From assembly GCA_036268055.1 (NCBI GenBank), contig DATAUW010000041.1, forward strand, positions 248,001 to 312,000: a DNA stretch of 64,000 nucleotides. The letters run 5' to 3'. The notes below the pieces were generated by a model that had not been told where the DNA came from, searched no databases, and saw only the letters and a list, made by a program, of their open reading frames with translations. The translations under genes were made by a program, and so were the position numbers. This document shows positions 1 to 8,413 of the stretch, piece by piece (position 1 is the first letter of the stretch; each line of letters opens with the position of its first letter). This DNA is from Verrucomicrobiia bacterium (GTDB taxonomy: Bacteria > Verrucomicrobiota > Verrucomicrobiia > Limisphaerales > Pedosphaeraceae).

Positions 1-1019
1 GCCAGCACGCCTGGCAGCGCAAATTGAATCACGATTCCCAACGCCGCGCCGACCAGCGCCCCGAACATCCCCAGCGCCATTCCTTGCGCGAGATAAATCG
101 CAAATGTCTGACCCACCGAACAGCCAAGGCATCGCAACAACGCCACCGTTACGAGCTTTTCCTTCACATGCACATGAATCGCACTCGCCACGCCCACGCC
201 GCCGAGTAACAGTGCAATAAATCCCACGAGATTCAGGAAGTGATACAGGTTCTCCATTGCCCTTCCCAAATCGCGCTTGCTGTCCGCAACGGTGTGATGG
301 CTGATGCGCAGCTTGTCGAGTTCCGGCTTGATGCGTTCGACCAGATTCGAGACATCCGTTTCCGGCGAGAATTTAAAATAGACGTTGTAATTCACCAGGC
401 TCCCCGGCTTCAACAAATCCGTCTTCGCCAAATCCTCCAGCGGAATATAAACTCGCGGCGCGACCGCCGAGAGCGCCACATTTTCACCCGGAACTTTTTT
501 CAACTCACCGACAATGGGCGTCGTCAAGCCACCCAGCTTCACCTGGTCGCCGACTTTTGCGTTGAATTGCTTTAGCAATCCTTCGTCCAGCAGCGCGCCG
601 CCATGTCGAAAAATTTCTGCTCCATTCGTCGGATCTGTCTCCAACTTCCCATAAAAAGGAAAACCTCCGCCGAGCGCGCGCAGTTGCACCAGCCGCGTAC
701 CTTCGCCGCGCGGAAAATAAATCATCGTGGAGAACATCGTCTCGCGCGACTGTTCCCCGCCTTGCGTCCGCATCAACTCCTCCGCGTCCGGTGTAAACGC
801 CTCGCGCGAACTCAGCACCAGGTCCGCACCCACCAAACTCTTCGCCTGCTCCTCAATCGCGCGTTCCAAATTGCTTCCCAGCGACCCAATCGCCGTCAGC
901 GCCGCGATGCCCAGTACAATCGAGCACGAAAATAACAACAGCCGCTTCCGGCTCGCACGGCTGTCCCGCCACGCCATCTGCCACGTCCACTTTGAAAAAA
1001 ATGATTTCAGGATTTCCAT
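1..1019 (-). CDS. FtsX-family ABC transporter permease (YbbP-like), partial
   Basis: Reading the minus strand from ATG at 1019 gives about 339 open residues that run off the left edge, so the C-terminus is missing. The N-terminus begins MEILKSFFSKWTWQMAWRDS, followed by a membrane segment at about residues 26-47, then a long extracytoplasmic region of the MacB periplasmic-core type. A second membrane segment near residues 262-285 and a third near 310-335 open the FtsX domain. The gene starts 9 bases after the ATP-binding subunit ends, so the two are surely co-transcribed. The partner ATPase and the divergent TesA-like esterase reproduce the tesA / ybbA-ybbP arrangement of Escherichia coli, which makes a YbbP-type permease likely. 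The substrate of this family is not firmly known; lipid or lipoprotein handling is a guess from its relatives. Confidence 0.85.
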   Translation of the reverse strand, partial: MEILKSFFSKWTWQMAWRDSRASRKRLLLFSCSIVLGIAALTAIGSLGSNLERAIEEQAKSLVGADLVLSSREAFTPDAEELMRTQGGEQSRETMFSTMIYFPRGEGTRLVQLRALGGGFPFYGKLETDPTNGAEIFRHGGALLDEGLLKQFNAKVGDQVKLGGLTTPIVGELKKVPGENVALSAVAPRVYIPLEDLAKTDLLKPGSLVNYNVYFKFSPETDVSNLVERIKPELDKLRISHHTVADSKRDLGRAMENLYHFLNLVGFIALLLGGVGVASAIHVHVKEKLVTVALLRCLGCSVGQTFAIYLAQGMALGMFGALVGAALGIVIQFALPGVL

Positions 1020-1028
1020 CGCGAAATT

Positions 1029-1706
1029 TTACCCTTCCACGACCACGCCGCCCTTGAGCCGGATGATGCGCTGCGTCCGCTTGGCCAATTCCGTATCATG
1101 TGTCACCAAAACCAGCGTCGTGCCCAATTCCGCGTTTAACGCAAACAGTCGCTCGATGACCACGTGCCCCGTCTCTGCGTCCAGGTTTCCCGTTGGCTCA
1201 TCCGCAAAAAGAATTTTTGGACGATTGATAAACGCCCGCGCCAGCGCCACGCGCTGCTGTTCACCGCCGGAAAGTTGCAGCGGATAATGCGTGAGCCGCT
1301 CGCCCAAACCCACGCGCGCCAATAATTCCACCGCCTCGCTCCGCACCTGTTTCCCGCCGCGCAATTCCACGGGAACCATCACATTCTCCACGGCGGTGAG
1401 CGTCGGAATCAGTTGAAAATTTTGAAAAACGAATCCCACACTTTCATTGCGCACGCGCGCCCGGCCGTCTTCATCCAGCGCACCCAGCGATACGCCATTA
1501 AGCAGCACTTCACCCGTCGTTGGCTGATCGAGCCCCGCGCACAAACCCAGCAGCGTGGTCTTGCCGCTGCCGGACGGCCCGAGGATCGCGCAAGTCGAAC
1601 CCGCCGCGAGCGAAAAGTTGATGTCCTTGACCACCGTCAACGTCGCCGCGCCATTGGGATAGCTCTTCGACAGTTGCCGCACCTCGAGTATGGGATTGGA
1701 ACTCAC
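1029..1706 (-). CDS. ABC transporter ATP-binding protein (YbbA/LolD-like)
   Basis: This 225-residue protein has all the marks of an ABC ATPase: Walker A GPSGSGKT near residue 40, signature LSGGEQQR, Walker B ILFADEP, and a switch histidine in VLVTHDTE. It would power the FtsX-type permease encoded 9 bases downstream. I chose the GTG at 1706, which gives the family-typical start MSSNPILEVRQLSKSY and has an AAGAAAG-like ribosome site upstream. The open frame extends back to an ATG at 1913, but that extension crosses a REP-like hairpin at 1763-1786 and overlaps the start of the divergent esterase gene, so it is probably not coding. The length fits YbbA, LolD and MacB-type ATPases (about 220-235 residues). 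Confidence 0.92.
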   Translation of the reverse strand: MSSNPILEVRQLSKSYPNGAATLTVVKDINFSLAAGSTCAILGPSGSGKTTLLGLCAGLDQPTTGEVLLNGVSLGALDEDGRARVRNESVGFVFQNFQLIPTLTAVENVMVPVELRGGKQVRSEAVELLARVGLGERLTHYPLQLSGGEQQRVALARAFINRPKILFADEPTGNLDAETGHVVIERLFALNAELGTTLVLVTHDTELAKRTQRIIRLKGGVVVEG

Positions 1707-1762
1707 TGCTTTCTTATTCCACGATTGCGAAGTTCCGTCAACGCAACCCGCCTCCCAACGGG

Positions 1763-1786
1763 CCGCGGGTCTGCGACCCGCAGCAA
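1763..1786 (+). repeat. REP-like hairpin, single copy
   Basis: The core gcgggtctgcgacccgc is a 7-bp stem (gcgggtc/gacccgc) with a 3-base loop, followed by the tail agcaa. The same unit with small loop changes occurs four more times in the window, at 10223-10246, 10304-10326, 36376-36399 and 36517-36540. Here it stands alone between the ABC ATPase start and the divergent esterase; I see no inverted partner within 150 bases. Confidence 0.75.
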
Positions 1787-1901
1787 TAGGAATCAAGATC
1801 GCCGCTCTAGTTTTATTCAACCATTCGATAACTGCTAGCGCATCCCTTCCACCTATATTAACTTCTCTCAGCGCGATCGCTTCAAAACGATTCGCCTGCC
1901 A

Positions 1902-2567
1902 ATGAACAACCAAAGATTTTTCGCCCTGCTCCTATTATTGATAGCAGTCATCGTGCTTCCTCAAAAAACCTTCGCCGCCGACTCGGCTCCAAAATCCATC
2001 GTTGTCCTCGGCGACAGCCTCGCCGCCGGTTACGGCCTTGACGATCCCGACGAATCTTTTCCCGCGCTGCTCCAGACGAACATCAACGCCGCCGGTTTGA
2101 ATTTCACCGTCGTCAACGCCGGCGTCAGCGGCGATACCACCGCCGGCGGTCTTCGCCGAATGGATTGGCTTCTCAAGCGCAAGATGGACGTCCTCGTCCT
2201 CGAACTCGGCGGCAACGATGGCCTGCGCGGAATTCCCGTCACCGCCACGCGCACGAATCTGCAAACCATCATAGACCGCGCGCGCCAAAAAAATCCCGAC
2301 GTCCAGATCATTATCGCCGGTATGCAAATGCCCCCCAGCATGGGCGAAGATTATACCCACGCCTTTCGGCAAGTCTTCCCCGACATCGCGACCGCCAACC
2401 ACGCCGCGCTCATCCCCTTTTTGCTCGAAGGCGTCGGCGGCCATCCTGAACTCAACCAACCCGACCAAATCCATCCCACTGCGGAAGGCGCCCGCATCGT
2501 CGCCGCAAACGTCTGGAAAATCCTCCAACCCATCCTCGAAAAAATGAATATTCCTACTCCCAAATAA
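1902..2567 (+). CDS. tesA: GDSL-family arylesterase / lysophospholipase (TesA-like), secreted
   Basis: This 221-residue SGNH/GDSL hydrolase has a signal peptide over about residues 1-25 (hydrophobic run, then TFAAD), which places it in the periplasm or outside. Block I is VVLGDSLAAGYG with nucleophile Ser39, block II is VNAGVSGDT, block III is GGNDGLRG with Asn105, and block V is DQIHPTAEG with Asp188 and His191. The full catalytic set is therefore present. The family cleaves thioesters, aryl esters and lysophospholipids; the real substrate here is unknown. The gene is transcribed away from an ABC ATPase/permease pair, the same neighbourhood as tesA in E. coli. The ATG at 1902 directly precedes the signal peptide. 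Confidence 0.9.
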   Translation: MNNQRFFALLLLLIAVIVLPQKTFAADSAPKSIVVLGDSLAAGYGLDDPDESFPALLQTNINAAGLNFTVVNAGVSGDTTAGGLRRMDWLLKRKMDVLVLELGGNDGLRGIPVTATRTNLQTIIDRARQKNPDVQIIIAGMQMPPSMGEDYTHAFRQVFPDIATANHAALIPFLLEGVGGHPELNQPDQIHPTAEGARIVAANVWKILQPILEKMNIPTPK

Positions 2568-2628
2568 CCCGCTCCACGAAATCCCTTTTGAATTGGACGC
2601 AAAAAAATTTCAGTGCTAGCGTCGTCCT

Positions 2629-4941
2629 ATGCCTGATCTGACCCGATTTCTCCTCGCCGCCGCCTGCGCCGCCCTCAGCGCCAATGCCTCCGCCCACGAT
2701 CTCGTGCTGTGGTACAATAAGCCCGCCGCGCTCACCAACTGGACGAGTGCGCTTCCCATCGGCAACGGCCGCATGGGCGCGATGATTTTCGGCGGCATCG
2801 CCCGCGAACGCATTCAACTCAACGAAGACACACTCTGGGCTGGCGGCCCGTACGATCCCAATAACACCAACTCCCTCCAATATCTCCCCGAAGCCCGCCA
2901 GCTTATTTTCGACGGGAAGTATGCCGAAGCCAGCAAATTGATCGGCAATAAAATGATGGCCACGCCCGTGCGCCAAATGCCTTACGAAACCGTAGGCGAC
3001 CTGCTGCTGGATTTTCCCGGCGCCACCAACGCCACCAATTATCGTCGCGATCTGGATCTTGATACCGCCACCGCCCACGTCACTTACAGCGTCGGCGATA
3101 TTAATTATTCCCGCGAAATATTTGCGAGCGCGTACGATCACGTCATCGTCATGCGCCTCTCCGCCGATCAATTCGGCCAGGTCTCATTCAACGCCACGAT
3201 GCAAAGCCCGTTGAAATCCATTCTCGAAGCCGTCGCCCCTGACATGCTTATCTTGCGCGGCACGAACGGCGATTCCTCCGGCATCCACGGCGCATTGCAA
3301 TTTCAGGCTCGCGTTCGCGCCATCGTTTCCGGCGGCACGGCGACGCTCAGCGCTGGCAAGCTTTCCGTTTCCCACGCCGATTCCGTCACGCTGCTCATCG
3401 CCGCCGCGACCAGTTACAAAAATTATCACGACGTCTCCGGCGATCCTGCCGCCATCACCGCCGCAGAAATCAAAGCCGCCGCCAAAAAGCCTTTTAACGA
3501 TTTGCGTGGCGCACACATCGCCGACTACCAATATTTCTTTCACCGCGTCCAACTCAATCTCGGCGTCACTGACGCCGCCAAACTTCCCACGGACGAACGT
3601 ATCGCCGCTTTTTCCGAAGGCCAGGACCCGCAACTCGCCGAACTTTATTTTCAATTTGGCCGCTACCTGCTCATTTCCAGTTCGCGCCCGGGAGGCCAGG
3701 CCGCGAATTTGCAAGGCTTGTGGAATGAAAGTTTGAATCCGCCCTGGGGCAGCAAATACACGATCAATATCAATACCGAAATGAATTATTGGCCCGCTGA
3801 AGTCGCCAACCTTGGCGAATGCGTCGAGCCGCTCACCGAAATGGTCATGGACCTGACGCAAACCGGCGCGCGCACTGCTCGCGTCCAATGGGGCGCTGGC
3901 GGCTGGGTCGCCCATCACAACACCGACCTTTGGCGCGCTTCTGCGCCGATTGACGGGCCTGGCTCCGGTTTTTGGCCGACTGGCGGCGCGTGGCTCTGCG
4001 GCAATCTCTGGGACCATTATGAATTCTCCGGTGACAAAAAATATCTCGCGCGCATTTATCCCGCGCTGAAAGGCTCCGCGCAATTTTTCCTCGATACTCT
4101 CGTCGAAGAGCCCACGCATAAATGGCTCGTGACCTGCCCTTCGCTCTCGCCCGAAAATAGCCATCCCGGCGGCGCGGCAATTTGCGCCGGGCCCGCGATG
4201 GACGAGGAAATTCTTCGCGACCTTTTTGCGCACACGATTCGTGCCGCGGAAATTCTCGGTGTGGACAAGGAATTTCGCGATCAGGTCGCCGCTGCTCGCG
4301 CCCGCCTCGCGCCGAACCAAATCGGCAAAGGCGGCCAGCTTCAGGAATGGCTCCAGGATTGGGACCTTGAGGCCAAGGACCAGCACCATCGCCATGTCTC
4401 GCATCTCTATGCGCTTTATCCGAGCCAGCAAATCAGTTTGCGCGAGACTCCCGACCTCGCCGCCGCTGTGCGCAAGTCCCTCGAACTGCGCGGCGATAAA
4501 GCCACTGGCTGGGCCACCGCCTGGCGTCTCAATCTTTGGGCCCGCCTGCATGACGGCGATCACGCCTACGAAATTTTCCGCTTCCTCCTCAGTCCACAGC
4601 GCACCTATCCCGACATGTTCGACGCCCATCCGCCGTTTCAAATTGACGGCAATTTCGGCGGCGCGGCGGGCATCGCCGAAATGCTTTTGCAAAGCCGCGA
4701 CGGCGAAATTGAACTCCTTCCCGCGCTCCCAAAAATCTGGCCCGACGGCTGGGTAAAAGGTTTGCGCGCCCGCGGCGGTTTTCAAGTAGATGAAAAATGG
4801 GACAACGGCAAGCTCACCGGCGCCGTCCTTCGCAGCGAAACCGGCGGCTCCGCCAACCTCCGCTACGGCGACAAAGTGGTCCCGATAAAATTAAAACCCA
4901 ACAAACCCGCTGTCTTCAACGGCAAGCTCGCAACCAAATAA
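2629..4941 (+). CDS. GH95 alpha-L-fucosidase, secreted
   Basis: This 770-residue protein has a signal peptide (residues 1-23, ending SANASA) and then a full GH95 fold: an N-terminal beta-sandwich opening with [20 protein letters not shown], an (alpha/alpha)6 barrel, and a C-terminal beta domain. Residues that match the studied 1,2-alpha-L-fucosidase catalytic set are visible: Asn379 and Asn381 in the [12 protein letters not shown] block, the general acid Glu509 in [11 protein letters not shown], and Asp673 in FQIDGNFGG. The family removes fucose, and sometimes galactose, from plant or host glycans by inversion. It lies alone, with about 60 bases to the esterase upstream; no fucose catabolic genes are next to it. 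A ribokinase lies 2.5 kb downstream but need not be related. Confidence 0.95.
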   Translation: MPDLTRFLLAAACAALSANASAHDLVLWYNKPAALTNWTSALPIGNGRMGAMIFGGIARERIQLNEDTLWAGGPYDPNNTNSLQYLPEARQLIFDGKYAEASKLIGNKMMATPVRQMPYETVGDLLLDFPGATNATNYRRDLDLDTATAHVTYSVGDINYSREIFASAYDHVIVMRLSADQFGQVSFNATMQSPLKSILEAVAPDMLILRGTNGDSSGIHGALQFQARVRAIVSGGTATLSAGKLSVSHADSVTLLIAAATSYKNYHDVSGDPAAITAAEIKAAAKKPFNDLRGAHIADYQYFFHRVQLNLGVTDAAKLPTDERIAAFSEGQDPQLAELYFQFGRYLLISSSRPGGQAANLQGLWNESLNPPWGSKYTININTEMNYWPAEVANLGECVEPLTEMVMDLTQTGARTARVQWGAGGWVAHHNTDLWRASAPIDGPGSGFWPTGGAWLCGNLWDHYEFSGDKKYLARIYPALKGSAQFFLDTLVEEPTHKWLVTCPSLSPENSHPGGAAICAGPAMDEEILRDLFAHTIRAAEILGVDKEFRDQVAAARARLAPNQIGKGGQLQEWLQDWDLEAKDQHHRHVSHLYALYPSQQISLRETPDLAAAVRKSLELRGDKATGWATAWRLNLWARLHDGDHAYEIFRFLLSPQRTYPDMFDAHPPFQIDGNFGGAAGIAEMLLQSRDGEIELLPALPKIWPDGWVKGLRARGGFQVDEKWDNGKLTGAVLRSETGGSANLRYGDKVVPIKLKPNKPAVFNGKLATK

Positions 4942-4962
4942 TTTAATCCCGACTCAATGTCA

Positions 4963-5868
4963 CTATTTCGGCGGTTTGAGCACGCTTAAATTCCGTCCTT
5001 CGCGTTTCCAAACCGTCGCCTCCACCTTCGGCACATACATCTGCGTTTCCGCCGGCAACCGCCGCGCGATGCCCGCGAACGACCGCGCTTTTCGTTGCTT
5101 CAATAATTTATCCACGCGCCCCTCGCCCACGTTGTAAGCCGCCAGCGCCAATTCCCAATCGCCGTAATGCGAATGCAAAGCACGCAAATATTTCGCCGCC
5201 GCCCGCGCGCTTTTCTCCGCCTGATAACGCTCGTCCCACGGCCAGAGCGATAGCTGCTCGTCGCGCGCCGTCTGCGGCATCAACTGAAACATCCCCGCCG
5301 CGCCCGCCGGACTCCGCGCCTTCGGGTTGAAAGACGATTCCACCTCCGCCACCCAAACGAGTTCCGGCGGCACTCCCTCAGACAAAAAAATCTCCTTCAA
5401 TCGCGGCACATAATTTCTTGCCTGCGCCGGCCACGGACGCTTCGCCAGTTGCCGCGTCCACACCTCGCGCTCCTCCGCCATCGTCACCTGTTTTCCCCGC
5501 CCCAATTCCTGCGCCGCCTCCAGATAATCCAGCCGCGTCTGCAACCAATCGCCATACGCAGCCGTCTCCTCGAACTTCTGCAACAGTGGAACCAGCTCCT
5601 CCGCGCTTTGGCGCAATGTCGCAAGCTGGTTGATATTCGTCCCCTCCATCGCCTCCTTCAACTCCGCGAAAATTCGCTGCACTTTTTTTTCATCCAACTG
5701 CTTCAGCGCCCGCAAAACATCTGGATCAATATTGTCCTGTAACCAATCATCCACCGACTCCAACTGCACCCCGCCACCGGTCGAATAAGCCGGAGAATTA
5801 GTTTGGGCGTTGAGGCTGGCGCCGCCGCCAAGAATAGAAACTATCACGAGCACTCGCGCCACTTTCAT
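4963..5868 (-). CDS. Lytic transglycosylase (SLT/GH23 domain), exported
   Basis: The 301-residue product has an N-terminal signal sequence (MKVARVLVIVSILGGGASLNA), a helical stretch to about residue 160, and a C-terminal SLT domain. The domain carries the family's ES and GxxQ-type blocks: VAEVESSFNPKARSPAGAAG with the likely catalytic Glu177, then MFQLMPQTA, and later AAYNVGEGRVDKLL. Such enzymes cut peptidoglycan to 1,6-anhydro-muropeptides during growth or envelope remodelling. The frame can also begin at 5886, but the second Met at 5868 starts directly at the signal peptide and is preferred. It converges on the fucosidase gene with 21 bases between them. Confidence 0.9.
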   Translation of the reverse strand: MKVARVLVIVSILGGGASLNAQTNSPAYSTGGGVQLESVDDWLQDNIDPDVLRALKQLDEKKVQRIFAELKEAMEGTNINQLATLRQSAEELVPLLQKFEETAAYGDWLQTRLDYLEAAQELGRGKQVTMAEEREVWTRQLAKRPWPAQARNYVPRLKEIFLSEGVPPELVWVAEVESSFNPKARSPAGAAGMFQLMPQTARDEQLSLWPWDERYQAEKSARAAAKYLRALHSHYGDWELALAAYNVGEGRVDKLLKQRKARSFAGIARRLPAETQMYVPKVEATVWKREGRNLSVLKPPK

Positions 5869-5960
5869 AACAACACCGTAGCACAAAGTACGCGGTTCAC
5901 CATTCGAGACACGGCGATGCGGCTGTGACTTTGATGAACCGAAAGAGCGTTGATTCCGCG

Positions 5961-6596
5961 TTATTTTTTCTCCACGACGGCTTTGGGCGACTTCAACTCC
6001 GGCGCATTTTGCATGGCGTTAAATGTTTTCATACTTAGGTCATCAAAAAGTTTTTGCATCAGGATTTTTCGATGACTGTCCCCCGTGAATGCGTTCCCGC
6101 CCGTTTCAGAAGCGTCGGACGTGATGGTTTTCAACCAGACAGTATTATGCGTGGCCCGGTCCTTGGCGATCCATTCGACCACCAATGTAAAATTAACTTT
6201 GTCCCACGCGAATGCGCCGCCGAGACCTTGATCGGCCTTGACCGCCCGCGGCACCAGGATCAAATCGGCGCTCGTTTCGCCAGCCGCTTTTTCTTCGGAC
6301 GAAACCTCCTTCACCTGCTGAAATGACGCGTTGGCAACCTGTCGCGCATAATCCTGTAATGATTGTCCAAAAGGAAAAACCCATTTGTCGCCCATCATCG
6401 GAAACTCATACTTGTAGTTTTGCAAGTCGCTATTGATGACCAGCACGGCTTGATGCGGCAGTTTTTCTGCGACTGGAAAACTTGCCGGTTTGACCGATAT
6501 CTTTACCATGTGGGTGCATCCGGTTCCCAGGATTGCCAGCCCGAGCGCCAGCACAAGCGTTAAATGCGAGACCAAAGAATTTGTTTTTTTCATCAT
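5961..6596 (-). CDS. Putative lipoprotein of unknown function
   Basis: This 211-residue protein begins with a basic, then hydrophobic segment and a lipobox (AILGTGC, Cys27), so it should be lipid-anchored. The mature part looks like one globular domain with mixed strands, including VLVINSDLQNYKYEFP and LVVEWIAKDRATHN. I do not recognise a family with certainty. It follows a second lipoprotein gene after 25 bases on the same strand, so the two probably form an operon and may act together at the envelope. Confidence 0.75.
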   Translation of the reverse strand: MMKKTNSLVSHLTLVLALGLAILGTGCTHMVKISVKPASFPVAEKLPHQAVLVINSDLQNYKYEFPMMGDKWVFPFGQSLQDYARQVANASFQQVKEVSSEEKAAGETSADLILVPRAVKADQGLGGAFAWDKVNFTLVVEWIAKDRATHNTVWLKTITSDASETGGNAFTGDSHRKILMQKLFDDLSMKTFNAMQNAPELKSPKAVVEKK

Positions 6597-6621
6597 ATCT
6601 GGTTTTTGTGTTGACGGCGGA

Positions 6622-7266
6622 TTATTTCGAAAGAGCGATGCTAAGTTTGGCGCTTTGTTGAGTTGCCGTTTTCGGCAGATCTATGGTTACGATTGCGCCA
6701 TCGCTCCAATCTTTTCCTTTAGGCACAGGATTGTAATAGATGAAGCCTTCCATGTCCTGCCCCGGGGCCAGAGTTTGGTCCGGCATTTCCTTGCCCACGA
6801 AGTTGCGCTGCACCTCAGTGGCGCTGGCAACCATGGATGCGCCGACAAACAGTAAGGGGAGCGAACCGCCGGCTGCTCCCAGCCAGGCAACCGCTTCGCC
6901 GCCGCCGCTATTGCGATCAATGCCTTTGCCATCGGCCGTCCGGTCGCCCGCGGTATTGCGCAGCGTGAGATGAAAATTCTTTTTCTCGACCAGGAAAGTC
7001 TGGTCCGGACTCTCATTGCGAATCCGAACGTGAAGGATCGCGATGCCATCGCTCACACTATTCACACCGAAATACTCGCGGCTCCGTTGGTTATCCACGA
7101 AGGGATCTATTCCGACGTCCAGTCCGGCTTCATGCATTCTATGTTCGGTGGGAGAAGCGACGGTTTGGTGATAATCCGGTTTTCTGCCGGAGCTGCATCC
7201 ACAAAGCAAAGTGAGCATGGCTGCTGCCGCAATGCGGTTTTTCAATTTTGAAATATCCATCTTCAT
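6622..7266 (-). CDS. Putative lipoprotein of unknown function
   Basis: The frame is open from 7413, but the ATG at 7266 starts directly at a lipoprotein signal, MKMDISKLKNRIAAAAMLTL followed by LCGCSSG with Cys24, so I place the start there (214 residues). The mature region has an immunoglobulin-like or DUF4352-like feel: GIAILHVRIRNESPDQTFLV followed by strands that would suit a beta-sandwich, and a Gly-rich hydrophobic stretch (WLGAAGGSLPLLFVGASMVA, about residues 137-156). The family is not certain. It lies upstream of the other lipoprotein gene by 25 bases, and the pair is probably co-expressed. Confidence 0.75.
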   Translation of the reverse strand: MKMDISKLKNRIAAAAMLTLLCGCSSGRKPDYHQTVASPTEHRMHEAGLDVGIDPFVDNQRSREYFGVNSVSDGIAILHVRIRNESPDQTFLVEKKNFHLTLRNTAGDRTADGKGIDRNSGGGEAVAWLGAAGGSLPLLFVGASMVASATEVQRNFVGKEMPDQTLAPGQDMEGFIYYNPVPKGKDWSDGAIVTIDLPKTATQQSAKLSIALSK

Positions 7267-7475
7267 AGAGTTTTGAGCCCGTTGATTCCCGGAGTGCCGC
7301 TTGGATTGCGCGAGACTGTGGATGACACAAACGGGTTTCACAAGCTTTTTTTGGAAGCTATATTTTCTGGTGCTAATTGATAAAAACTTCATTTTTGGAT
7401 TTTGATTTATCACGCGGTATAAACCTCAACATTTCCTCACTTCCAACTTTCTATCCATCGCCCTAGACTCCCCGC

Positions 7476-8393
7476 ATGATCACTGTCGTCGGCAGTTTCA
7501 ACATGGACCTGTTCATCGAAGTCCCGCGTTTCCCTGCTCCCGGCGAAACTCTCTTCGGGAAAAACTTTCGCCGCGCCACCGGCGGCAAAGGCGCGAACCA
7601 GGCCTGCGCTCTCGCCCGCCTCGGCGAGTCTGCCGCGATCATCGGCGCCGTCGGCCAGGATGCCTTTGGCGATGAGATGCTCCAAAACCTCGCGGCCTTC
7701 GGCGTGGACACCACCGGCGTCGTCCGCCGGACCGACACCGCCAGCGGCACTGCCGTCGTCACGCTCGATGCCCGTGGCGAAAATCAGATCATCGTCGCCA
7801 ACGGCGCGAACGACACATTGTCCGCCGCCGACGTCACGCGCCAGTTGCCCTTGATAAAAAATTCGCGCGCGCTCATCACTCAGCTTGAAACGCCCCTTGA
7901 ATCCGTCGAGGCCGCCTTGCGCGCCGCCCGCGAGTCCGGCATCCCGGCCATTCTTAATCCCGCTCCGCACACGCCCGTGCCCGATGCCATCCTCGGCCTG
8001 TGTGATTGGCTTATCCCCAACGAAATCGAAGCCGCCAAAATCAGCAACCTTGAAATCACCGATACCCACAGCGCCGCGCGCGCCGTTGTGCACATCCGCA
8101 AACGAACCGGCTGCGCGAACATCCTCGTGACCCTCGGTCCAAACGGCGCGTGGCTCGACACTCCAAAATTCGCCGGCCACATTCCCGGCTTCAAAGTTAC
8201 CGCCGTGGACACCGTCGGCGCCGGCGATACCTTCATCGGCGGCTTCGTCACGCAATTACTGGAGCACGGTGACGCCCACACCGCCGCGCGATTCGGTTGC
8301 GCCGCCGCCGCCATCGCCGTCACCCGCCGCGGCGCGCAAGCCAGCCTTCCGACAAAAAAAGAAGTGACCGCTTTTTTAGAAAATAATTCTTAA
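7476..8393 (+). CDS. rbsK: Ribokinase (PfkB family sugar kinase)
   Basis: This 305-residue protein carries both PfkB signatures. The N-terminal one is TGGKGANQACALARLG near residues 35-50, preceded by VVGSFNMDLFIEVPRFP; the C-terminal one is VDTVGAGDTFIGGF with the catalytic Asp near residue 251. The GGKGANQ form and the NPAPH motif (residues about 167-171) are typical of ribokinase rather than fructokinase or adenosine kinase. It would phosphorylate ribose, or possibly deoxyribose, at O5 in the cytoplasm. It is a lone plus-strand gene between two minus-strand genes; no ribose transporter is adjacent, although a nucleoside symporter lies 3 kb away. Confidence 0.9.
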   Translation: MITVVGSFNMDLFIEVPRFPAPGETLFGKNFRRATGGKGANQACALARLGESAAIIGAVGQDAFGDEMLQNLAAFGVDTTGVVRRTDTASGTAVVTLDARGENQIIVANGANDTLSAADVTRQLPLIKNSRALITQLETPLESVEAALRAARESGIPAILNPAPHTPVPDAILGLCDWLIPNEIEAAKISNLEITDTHSAARAVVHIRKRTGCANILVTLGPNGAWLDTPKFAGHIPGFKVTAVDTVGAGDTFIGGFVTQLLEHGDAHTAARFGCAAAAIAVTRRGAQASLPTKKEVTAFLENNS

Positions 8394-8413
8394 AAGTCTG
8401 CAAAGCCGAAAAA

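Noticed and set aside
1707-1913. N-terminal extension of the ABC ATPase frame
   Set aside because: It crosses a REP-like hairpin and overlaps the start of the divergent esterase; the GTG at 1706 gives the family-typical start.
3184-4785. A 533-residue frame antisense to the GH95 gene
   Set aside because: Typical of high-GC coding strands; its translation is low-complexity Ala/Gly/Arg and the plus-strand GH95 protein is certain.
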